From NCBI GenBank assembly GCA_029747015.1, contig JAKOGI010000025.1, positions 1,025,001 through 1,089,000 on the forward strand: 64,000 bases of DNA, given 5' to 3'. Shown piece by piece: positions 55,001 to 64,000 of the stretch (position 1 is its first letter; the number at the start of each line of letters is the position of its first letter). A program made the position numbers and the translations under genes. Source of the stretch: Carnegiea gigantea (taxonomy: Eukaryota; Streptophyta; Magnoliopsida; Caryophyllales; Cactaceae). The notes beneath the pieces were generated by a model, which had not been told where the DNA came from, made no database searches, and saw only the letters and a program-made list of their open reading frames with translations.

Positions 55001-57976
55001 TAATCTCAACTTTAAAGTTGGCTACCAACGGGCCATACTTTGAATTTATATATTTTCATTGCAATACCGCGTTGGAATGTTGTTTGACTCGGCAATGCAA
55101 GTCCATATTCAACATATGTAATTGCATACAACTATGAAATTCTTGCATATTAAACATATGTAATTGCGCACTATTATAAAATTGCTGCATGCAATTCTTA
55201 GCTCCAGCTTACATGTCAACACTCCTCCGAATCAAACACTGTCAAACTTAGTGTTGGTATGAAAATGTTAAATGTGTTCAAAGTAGAGACTGTTGGTAGC
55301 CAACTTTAAAGTTGGGGTTATTTTTGTCTGAATCCTCTCAAAGTACAGATTATTAGCATATAATAATGAATGAGTAAACTCCTCTCTCTCTCCTGTTTCC
55401 TTACCTACCTTTCTCCCTCCTTCCACCTCTTCACTGGGGCCCACCCCATGACCAAAAACAAACAACAACACAAACAGTTTTGGGTTCTTTTGAAATATGT
55501 TTATATAGCTATCAAATAGTAGCCATATGCTGTAAGCCTGTAATTAAGCCCTCAAAATAGTTTTAGGCGTTGTATATTATTCTAAATGCTTATAGCGCAT
55601 TGTCTGCCACGATAATGCCCCTCTTTGGGGGTTTTAGAATTACACTGCAAAATCTAGTTGGTGGTGTGGTGAAGCCTTTGTTCTAGCTGTCTGGAGAAAT
55701 GTTTGAACATCTTAGCAGGTAGAGTACTGAGAGCCTCTCAGGCTTCAAACTCAACAGAAACTTGGGCTCCAACTTAAGTAGCTCAATTCTCTTATCCCTT
55801 TATCTGTTCTTCCTTCCTTTTGCCCCTGCAAAGGTGGAGGGGGTTGAATTAGAGACCTAAGGATAAATCCATCCTTGATGGGATGGGGAAATAATTTACC
55901 AATGGCTGTAATAAGTGTATAGTGAAGGTAATCAAAGCACTAAGCCGTTAGCACTGGCTTAGGGGTGCTCACAAAGGAATTTGGACTGATTAAACATAAA
56001 TTGGACTGACCAGACCAGATAAATTGAGGGGACTAAACTGGAGGACAACCTAATTGGACCAACTTAGACTGAATACGCAAGGAGCAGTGTTTATTAATTG
56101 AGCTTAAATCCTTGTAAGGATATACTCTGTCTGCTCACCTGTAGAATTGGTAAAAGCCTAAGTTTTCTGTGGTGCTGAATTAAATTTGAGATTGATTTGG
56201 CCAGAATCTTAATAATATGCTCTGAGTGTTGTCCATGGATATTTTACAAAGAAGACGTGAAAAGAGGTTTCTGCTCCCATGAGTTGGTAAACCCAAGATG
56301 AAGTAAACTACTTATGCAAACACACGTGTTATTGTAGCGCACCCTTTGGGGGGGCCCTGGGCCCTGAGGTTTCTCTTTCAAGTTACAGTATTATGAACTG
56401 AGCTTGGTGTATCCTTGAGATATATACTAAAGTCGGTTCTCACAGACACTACTATGGTAGATCACAGTGGTGGCAGTATAGCATGGGAGGATTTCAACTT
56501 GTCAGGCAACTAGTGCTGAGGTACTTTGAGGTCCTGGGGGAATTAGTGTTGCTTGTACAAAGAAAGAGGTCTTTGGTCCAGTTCACCAGACAAAGGATCA
56601 TATTGTACAAAAACCACGTATCATGGACTGTACCTGGATTAAATATATTTGTTCACAGTCAAGTACTTTCTGTAATAGGGTGTCAGGCAGCTACAACACC
56701 CCCCCCCAAAAACAAAAAGGAAAAAAAAGAAAAAAGACTTAAATTTATCTGGACTCCAAGTGTTGACCTGGATATGGATTTCCGTATAGGTTCAGTCCTG
56801 ACCAGCGCAGACAGTTTTCTGTTGGTTCCATTCTGGAGCAATGGTACTTGGTTGCCACATTTTGCCCAGCTCTACACTAGCTCAATGCAACCAGCTACTC
56901 TATTTAGTTGAACTCTCCTGAGCTCAACTCACGGCAAGCTTAAACTGGATCGAATTTTGGTAGTTCCTGACACGACACGGATCTCTATTTATCAATGGAA
57001 GTCAGAATTGGACTGCCCTAGCATATGTTGCGGAGTTTTGGTGTTTTACTTATCTCAATGTTCAGGTCACCGTTATTAAAAATGTAATAGAATTATTGTT
57101 ATATTGATATCACTTCATGGAAGGTTGTATCACTTGTGCTGTTGAGTTGTTTATTTTGATCCTTCATGCTAAAGCCCATGGAAGATTGTTTTCGCTTGTG
57201 CTGTTGAGCCATTTAGTGTGTGAAACATGATTGTCCCTTGTTAAAGCCCTGCAGTTTTGATTGATTCTGTGTTATTTGGATTGCAGACTAGGCCAAACGC
57301 AACGGTTGAGGTGGAAATATCGGAGGATATGCAGCTTGTGCATTTCGATTTCAATAGGTAAATGCAACCTTCAAAATATGAATAGTGGGTGGTTTTAAAA
57401 AATTATACAGGTCATTGCCTTTGCATTTCAGTTCATAAGATAATTTTGGACCACATAATTGCCAGTAGATGAACTAAATTAAGCCACCAAGTCTACAACT
57501 CTACATCTGGATTTATTTAACTTTCAAAGAATTTCCAAGCTGATGAAATGAGCATAGGCATTGTCCTGAATTGTTCCAATTTTGTTTCATGTGAAATTTT
57601 ATTTGTCACCCTGCAATTGTTCATAGTTATCTCTTTATGTGTCCTGAAATGCAGCACCCCGTTTGAATTACATGACGACAATTACGTTCTCAAGCAGATG
57701 AAATTTTGTGAAAAACCTCAGTTCAATGGCATGGTGTCCAACCGCCCAGCCAGCACAGGCGAAGGCTCAAGCATGCCCAGTTCTTATCAATCTCAAATCT
57801 CCCAAACACCATCTCCATCAAAGACATATCAGCCGCAGATCTCCACATCTTCACCATTGAACACATACCAAACGCAAATCCCATTGCCATCCTCACAGTC
57901 CAATCCACCAATGAAGACTCCCACCTCTCCTCCTCTCCCGGGAATTCTTAAAGCGCGTGCCCAGCATGATCGGTAG
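51531..57976 (+). CDS. DPB: Transcription factor DP (E2F dimerisation partner), DPB-like
   Basis: Nine coding exons: 51531-51757, 52132-52211, 52357-52400, 53509-53571, 53721-53867, 53950-54018, 54160-54258, 57287-57357, 57655-57976. All are in frame at GT/AG and give 373 residues. The N-terminal [18 protein letters not shown] block is typical of plant DPB. DNA-binding winged helix about 93-176: [61 protein letters not shown] with the conserved RRxYDxLNVL. Dimerisation region: coiled coil ([22 protein letters not shown]), [61 protein letters not shown]. The tail is Ser/Pro/Gln-rich. DP pairs with E2F in the nucleus to control S-phase genes. Intron 7 is 3 kb and carries a foldback element. Confidence 0.96.
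51890..52085. repeat. (TA)n microsatellite between two copies of a 65-bp sequence, in DP intron 1
   Basis: TTGTCTGACATTCCTACATA ... TTCTTAATAT at 51895-51954 recurs with four or so changes at 52020-52083. The pure TA run at 51952-52014 lies between. The repeat plus TA run forms one duplicated unit of about 127 bp whose second TA part is only TATGTATACATA. Confidence 0.85.
52846..53165 (+). repeat. Tandem duplication of an RTE reverse-transcriptase tail fragment, in DP intron 3
   Basis: Two neighbouring units (about 52862-53025 and 53026-53165) share AGGACT(C/T)ATAT, TTTGCAAG/TGTGCAAG, GCTCACCCAGTTAT/GCCCACTCAGTTAT, GGTTATGTTGAT/AGTATGTTGATA, CTGGTCTAGACATGT/TTGGTCTGGACATGT and GGGAGG/GAAGAG. 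One frame reads [21 protein letters not shown], like the RWFGHVERR tail of RTE LINE proteins. Both are dead. Confidence 0.5.
54960..55356. mobile_element. Foldback-type MITE in DP intron 7
   Basis: The left arm GCTAATAATCTAGACTTTTT ... AATAATCTCAACTTTAAAGTTGGCTACCAAC is repeated inverted at the right end (GTTGGTAGCCAACTTTAAAGTTGGGGTTATTTTTGTC ... GTACAGATTATTAGC). The arms are about 100 bp long around a 200-bp centre. A G13 tract breaks the left arm. No clear target duplication was seen. The transcript could form a long hairpin within the intron. Confidence 0.7.
55380..57280. other. Remainder of DP intron 7
   Basis: No gene. The 142-codon frame at 56483-56911 has no family resemblance and contains a C9A5 tract. 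A TG-rich stretch near 57130-57230 holds a short duplicated phrase (CTTGTGCTGTTGAG twice). Confidence 0.45.
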
Positions 57977-57979
57977 TCT

Positions 57980-59450
57980 GGAGCTTCATCCATGTCATTA
58001 TCATGTGTCTGTGTAAAGTTTGTCTAGGTAGCAGTCATCTTTATCTTAAGACTTTGATTTTTAGCAGGAGGGGGTCCTCATTTGGCAATGAAGTGCAGGC
58101 TGAATTAGTCTTTCCCTCCACTGCAGATTTAGTTTTAGAGAGGTTTTTGCCTGTTGATGTATCCGTTCATATGTCAAGGGTAGTTCTTGTGTTACATTCT
58201 CTCTCCTCTTGCTGGTGCTTACAGTTCCTCCATGTTATTATAAAGGCTGATTCACTGTATCATATATCATGGCAAGCATGAATTCAAAATATTGTGTTCT
58301 TTGCCAATGTTATCTGAAGATGGTCACCGGAAGCCTTTATATGTGGCAAACTGTTGTCCGGTAGATTGTGTGGCCTAAGGTTTTATTGGTCTCTCAGCAC
58401 TTTATTTAACTTTGATCGGGTAAGATTGTTCATATCTAAATCTTTGTAAATCAGTCTCTAGTGGGATCGAAATTTCTGCAGTATGAGGTCATTGTCATTG
58501 TTTCTCTGTTTCTACATTTATTTATGTGCACAAGGTTCGCTCTTGTGGATGTCTAGATGTGACAATTTTCTCACACAAAAGGAGCATGCCTGGTCGTTCC
58601 TCTTTGTAGAAAATTAATGCGTAATGTGTGTTCTAGGGCTCAGACATTGGTGGGCTTGCCCAGTGTGAGTACCAACTCTGAAGGCTCATGAACCAAAGCA
58701 TAACGTGGAGAAACAACTGCTACACCTACTCTCTAGCATGGTTGATTTGTGGGGGTTCTCACTTCCCATCTTTGTACCTGGTTGATTTTTTGGGTATGAC
58801 GTCTTAAATCAAAAATTGTGGGACGCTTGCTAGTCTTTCCTAGCATCACGTCCAAATATATAGGATATTCATAATTTGAATGACTTTCATTAAGATGAAT
58901 TGACCGCTTCGTGTTAGTTTCAACTTTAATTGAGGTCATTCCATAAAAGATCACAGATTCGTTTTTTTCAAGGCTCAGGCTAATGCAGGATCCCCATTAA
59001 AAGTTGTCTAATATTAGCGGTTAGTGCTCTCCCCACTGTCCTACTACCGAATGGGGGCACGGCAAGGTTACAAATTGCGAGGACAATGAAACACAGAGAG
59101 CAAGGCAAGTCGAACCTTGCAAGGACAATGAAACACACAGCCAAAGGCAAGACAAGGTTCGACTTGCGAGAATGAAGATAAGATAGTCGAGTTCTTATAC
59201 ACAAAAATGTAGAAGAATTGATTTAGGTCAAAATAAATCCAATAATCAGAAATGTCCTCCCACAATTTTCTGGAGGAACATTTTGCAATACTTTTCCAGG
59301 GATTCAGCACAAGCAACAAAGCTAACATCTCAAAACTTGTATTGAGCTGAAAACCTGGACCTGTGCTATATATATGTAGCAGAAACGTTCTGAATGCTAT
59401 AAAAAGCAGGTTAAAAAAAAAAAAAAAAAAAACTACGGTGCCAATGAAAA
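57980..59450. other. Spacer between the convergent DP and PIRL genes
   Basis: Includes the 3' UTRs of both genes; an A19 tract occurs at about 59413. No further gene. Confidence 0.45.
59078..59172. repeat. Direct and inverted repeat cluster
   Basis: AGGACAATGAAACACA occurs twice (about 59081 and 59121). GCAAGTCGAACCTTGC at about 59104-59119 is answered by its near-complement CAAGGTTCGACTTGCG at about 59153-59168. It could fold into a 14-bp stem. Confidence 0.6.
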
Positions 59451-59456
59451 AAGTGG

Positions 59457-62400
59457 TCATCGCTGTTGATCGAGCAATGGGTCTTGAGGAGACTTGGGAG
59501 ATCCCAGATATTCAGAGACGCTTGAAACAACTTCACCCAATTTCGACACACTTCGCTGTAACCAACCTGTCTCATTCTCTTCTTGCGTATCTCTCCTATT
59601 CTTTTTTTGTTGCTCTTCCATTAGGCGATCAGCCCACCTCTTGGCCATGAATATCTGGACAGTTTCGATCCCATCATTTATAACTTCAGCAGGAGGAACA
59701 ACAATAGGGTTCTGCTCTAAGTTGAGCTTCTTTAACTTATCCAGCCTACCAAATGAATCTGGAAGTGCATGAATCTGGTTGTTGCTGAGGTCTAGTTCTT
59801 CGAGATTCATTAGTTCACCAAATGTCTCAGGAAGTTCCCTCAAATCACTAAAGTTGCCGCTTAGATTAAGGGTAATGAGATTTGTCAGCTTGCCGATTGT
59901 AAGTGGGAGGCCATGAAGCTCATTGAAATGAATGTCCAAATACTGCAGAGATCTCATCTCTCCAATAGATGTGGGAAGCGACCGTATCTTGTTATATTGA
60001 ACTGAAAGCTTTTGCAAGTTAAACAGCTCACCTATGTTGGTTGGCAAGTATTCAAGGTTATTGAAACCCGCATCCAACTCCACCAGAGACCTACAAAGCT
60101 TACATTTCAAAAGGAATTCCACACAATGGCAGAACAATGTGATGAAAAATTTTAAGACTCTTTGAATCAGAATAGAAACATAAACCTGCAGTAGCAGATA
60201 GTGTCCGGAAGGGCAGTAAGCTTGTTTGCAGAAACATTGAGGATCCTCAACTTTTTATTCAGCAGACCAATGGAGTCTGGCAGCGACTGGAGGGAGTTGG
60301 ATGCAAGATTTAACTCTTCAAGGTGTTCTAGTCCACATATTGAGTCAGGAAGAGCCTGCAATGCAAAAGCAATGGAATATCAGGGGCTAGCATTGGGTTC
60401 TGTTCAATTTTTTTGGTTAGGAAGTAGCAGGAGAGTAAATAAGCAAGAGAACCCATGAAAAGACTTGCAAGCATGAGCAAGCACTAACTTTGCTCCATTG
60501 CGTGAGTTATAATATTTGACGCACAGGGTCATAGAAACTTCGGGAACGGGAACAAATGAAGAACAAGACTATTCCATAGGGCCCATGGCATGCCAACAGG
60601 GGGTAATGCACTAATGCCATAGCATGCCCACAGAGCTAGGCCGTGACATGCCAACAATGTTAGCAGCAGTGCTGTGGCATGCCCACTGTGTCGAGGCTCA
60701 TGCCACACCAAATGCTGTGGAATGGCTGCTCCATACCTCAATGTTTGCTCTCCTCGGCGCTCCATCCTCTCCGGTATCCCCATGGTAGGTAGTCTACACC
60801 GGCCCCAGGAAGGTCCCATCGTGCCCAATCCAAAGGCTACAACTCACGCTCAAGGGGTCCTGGGTGAGGTCAGAGAATGCCACACCACACGGCCAATAGG
60901 AACCTTCACAACTTGATTTGGGTCCTTCGGGTATGTCATTGGTAGCCTTTGGTAGGCCTAAAAACAACCACAAAGCCGGCTTGGGCCCTACGGCAACCAA
61001 TCCCCAAATGTCTCCTACTGGCATATTTATGGCCCAACTCTTCAGCCCATACCTTCCCACACTTGTTCCCTGTTTTCCATAATTTTTTACTTCATTTTCT
61101 TTCTTTTCTGATTTCTTATTATTTTTTGCTCAAGAAATCAAATCAAGTAAATCAGGTGCCCAAAAAACTCTGGAGAAATGTTTCTTAAGTACTTTACATT
61201 ACAAGCCTTAGTGTTACAATACTCTAATAAAATGTCTTAGAAAAAATGCAGCACGAATGTTATGGCATTTGAGGTCTATTCCTACCAGACAAACTACAGT
61301 TATGAAGACCCTTTGTATGAGAGGTGCTTGGCAAGCTTTGAGCAAAACACACTTATATAAGACTTTGCTACTGTGGAGCAGTCTTCAGCTAAAGGACGAG
61401 GGGGAAATGTAGTAAGATGTTGGAAAGCAGAAGTATATGAGATCATAAACGTAGGTTGCTGACAACTGAAAGGCGAAAGGTCCTGTCACCCACTCAACCA
61501 ACCATGCATTGCTCCAGCACTGTCACCCGAACAACAAATATCCACAATTCATCATAGAAACTTCATGACAGGTGACCATAAACCAATAAGAACATTGCAA
61601 AGCCAATTCCACATTTTAGACTGCAAGTGCATGGAGGAGAAAGAAACTGAAACTTGAAACTGATTGCTTGACAAAATCTAGTCTACAACCGATGAAAACT
61701 CCCAAATGCTCCGGTAAGAAGCCTTGACTATGCCCCCTCGTCCACCCTCTCAATTAAATCATGTTGTAAATTTTCTTCATTGGCTTGCAGGTCCTTTCCC
61801 TCTCCAAGCCGCTGCCATCTTCTCTTTCCACTGTTGTAGCACGGTCCATCATCAACATAACCTTGATGCAATCAACAGCATCATATGTGTCATGCATCAC
61901 TCTTTGATAAGGCTCCTCTTGCCAAGTGGCTATGGTGATTCATGGATGGAAGGTGAATTCATAGAGGACAGCGGTCCATGTCAAATATAGCTAGGAGGGT
62001 GTGTAATGGATTTCTTGTAGACCTACTAGTTCTTATGGGCTGGCTTTTGGAGGTTCGTCACTAAAGAGTGGAGGAGATTCTAATTCCATCCCCTTTGAGG
62101 TCACTAATCCCTTTTATTATTTGGCATCACAAGTGGTGTGAAAATGTTCCCTCAAGTGACCTTTTTTTTCCCTGAGGTATGCACTTACAAGTGATAGAAA
62201 TCCCACCTGTGATCAGTCCAAGATGTTGGGTCCTGTGTTGGTCTCTATCTGAGTCCATTATGCTTAGGTGACGCTGAGTTCCTTGCTAGCTTCTCCTAAC
62301 AAGCTCAATAGGGCTTACTCTGTTGGACTCTCTATCTGACACAGTAATGTGTAATCTCATCAAAGTGAACTTCCCGCTCAGTTCGTGCCATGTTAAACTC

Positions 62401-63855
62401 CCGTCCTCTCTCCCTCCTCTTTCTCCATCATGTTCAGTTGAATGGTTCTGTCGCAAGCTCATTTCAATGTCCACAACTCCTAGAAAGCTCATCCCCATCC
62501 CCCTCCTTTAGTGAATCGAAGTTTCCTGCACCAACGGCCCTTGGGACATTCCAACAATTTGTTGCTTGATTATCATTTCCCAAGAGCTCTTCGAGAGTTA
62601 GCTTTCAGTTGCATGGGCATTTCTTGGTTTGCTTCTGATCTTGCGAGGACCCACCTCTTGTTTTACCCTTTAGGAGGTTTTCTTTGGTAGAAGAGTTAAT
62701 CATCAATTTAACATACTCTTAAAACAGCCGAGGAGCAAAGCAAAAGGGGCAAAATAGAACCAAAGCCAGGTAATCAATAACTATAGCAAATTCTTCTACA
62801 CAATGAATTTTTTTCATTTTAAAAAAAGCCCCAAATCTCAATAATCAATCATAGCACTCCCACTTCAGTTGCCCACATTTCATCAAAACTCAGCTCAGTC
62901 TACTTGCCCAACAACTATAATGGTGGCAATCAAAATGTTCCTACTCAGACAAACTTCAATCTTACTGCTAAAATGAGACCTAAAAAACAAACCCAAAAAG
63001 TCCTGAAACGTTTCCCTTCCTTTCCCAGAAATATTGACCTCAATACACTCAAAGAAAACAATATACATTCCATCGAACACAACCAAATTCAACCAAGAAT
63101 GCAAGATTAGATGGGATAGAAACCCTAACCTGGAGTTGATTGCTGGACAAATTGAGCATCACAAGCTTATAAATCTTCCCAAAAGCCTCAGGCAAAATCC
63201 TAAGCTTCCTCCCAGACAAATCAACCTTCTGAATTGTATCCCCCTCCTTCAAAACCCTAACAACTTCCTCATCAACCACCTCCTCTTCATCCTCAACCTC
63301 CTTCTCTTTCTCACGCACAGCCGAATCATAAATCCTCATCAACTTGTCCTCCGCATCACGCAGTAGCTTCTGATACGCCTCGTGCATCTCGTCAAGCTGA
63401 ATGATCGCCTTGTACATCATCTTATCTCTCTCCACACCTGCCTTCTTCTGCTGATCCTCGCTCTCCTCCTTCTGCTCCGACTCCGGTGACAGCGCGATCT
63501 CCTCAAGCTGATCGGAAAAACTCTCCGACGACTCGATCTCTGCGATCTTAGATTTGGCGATGTCGACGGTCTCGTGATCTGGCCGATCGCCTAGGGCTCG
63601 GAGGATGGATCGAGTGTTGGCAATCTCGGCCACGGCGGAGGACATGGCGGCGATCACCGTCGGTTCCTTGAGGTGCGGAAAGCGCTCGATCAAGGGGTCG
63701 GTGGTGGACAGTGGCGGTGGCGATGGCTGTGGTCGTTCGATGTCGTGATCGGAGTGCGGCGACGGAGACGGCGGAGGGTGACGGAGAGGGCCGATCGAAG
63801 GGAGGCGACATAAGACGTAGGAGAGAATTGGGTACTTCGTCGGGTTCGGATCCAT
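59457..63855 (-). CDS. PIRL: Plant intracellular Ras-group-related LRR protein (PIRL)
   Basis: Three exons on the minus strand: 63855-63130, 60355-60186, 60090-59457. Both junctions are GT/AG and in frame, giving 509 residues. I start at [20 protein letters not shown], the usual PIRL opening; an upstream in-frame ATG at 63891 would add 12 residues. The N-terminal third is Pro/Ser-rich, then an acidic, helical region (about 95-205, [33 protein letters not shown]). Roughly ten leucine-rich repeats follow with the consensus LxxLPxxIGxLxxLxxLxLSxNxL ([21 protein letters not shown] ... [21 protein letters not shown]), capped by [29 protein letters not shown]. PIRLs are cytosolic LRR proteins needed for pollen and gametophyte development in Arabidopsis (family knowledge). 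Intron 1 is 2.8 kb. Confidence 0.94.
60356..63129. other. PIRL intron 1
   Basis: No gene inside. 60590-60720 shows imperfect repeats of CATGCCAACA/CATGCCCAC every 35 bp or so in an unusually GC-rich patch, possibly transposon remnant. Open frames at 61724 and 62323 look non-coding. Confidence 0.45.
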
Positions 63856-64000
63856 CGTTGTGGTTCGGATTCGATTCGTTTGAGTCGACATGGATTCTAG
63901 AAATGGGGTTTTTCTTTTTTCCCCTCACTTTGGTGAACAAAAAAACTAAACTCGATTGGACATAAGTTGCCAAATTAAGGTAAGGAGTTAACGATTTAAC

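Noticed and set aside
56483..56911. 142-codon frame in DP intron 7
   Set aside because: No homology recognised and it contains a C/A tract; non-coding.
61724..62511. Open frames in PIRL intron 1
   Set aside because: No family resemblance; ordinary intron sequence.

Overview
The window reads as nuclear DNA of a dicot plant. The genes have GT-AG introns and products of plant-only families: a WNK kinase, DUF868, PMEI, strictosidine-synthase-like, PIRL and Di19. A plastid translation factor carries a transit peptide, and the AT-rich spacers hold plant transposons (CACTA, Helitron, RTE LINE, Au SINE, TRIMs, several MITE families). I cannot name the species.

Layout. 1-1521 is the right end of a CACTA transposon with a decayed transposase tail. 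1.7-4.9 kb holds one tRNA-Ser(GCU)-like gene and two broken copies. 5.7-6.5 kb (-) is a chloroplast YlmG/YGGT protein; 7.6-7.9 kb (-) is a small basic plant protein. 8-12.6 kb is spacer with a tandem duplication, a Helitron 3' end and a dead RTE LINE. 12.9-13.9 kb (+) is DUF868. 18.4-22.8 kb (+) is an eight-exon WNK kinase. 25.0-26.5 kb (+) is plastid EF-Tu. 29.1-31.3 kb (+) is a tandem pair of PMEI-like secreted proteins. 34.4 kb (+) is a small membrane protein. 35.9-36.9 kb (-) is a headless Di19 zinc-finger gene. 38.8-41.1 kb (+) is a strictosidine-synthase-like protein, followed by a young Au SINE. 43.6-46.9 kb holds three small plant-specific genes, one with a B3-like domain. 47-51 kb is repeat-rich. 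51.5-58.0 kb (+) is the E2F partner DP. 59.5-63.9 kb (-) is a PIRL leucine-rich-repeat protein.

The genes are independent single-gene units and form no operon or obvious metabolic cluster; the PMEI pair is the only local gene duplication. Links are loose: YlmG and EF-Tu both act in the plastid, and DP works with E2F in cell-cycle control.

The most distinctive material is non-coding: a four-copy Tourist-like MITE family built on a GTTGAAGTGG decamer, a Mutator-like hairpin MITE with a perfect 9-bp target duplication, a TRIM flanked by an abnormally long 37-bp direct repeat, an Au SINE with a perfect 19-bp target duplication, the GAGACC/GGTCTC palindrome array of the CACTA end, and repeated long C-tracts. 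I found no wholly new coding system. Exon borders are read by eye from frame continuity and splice dinucleotides.
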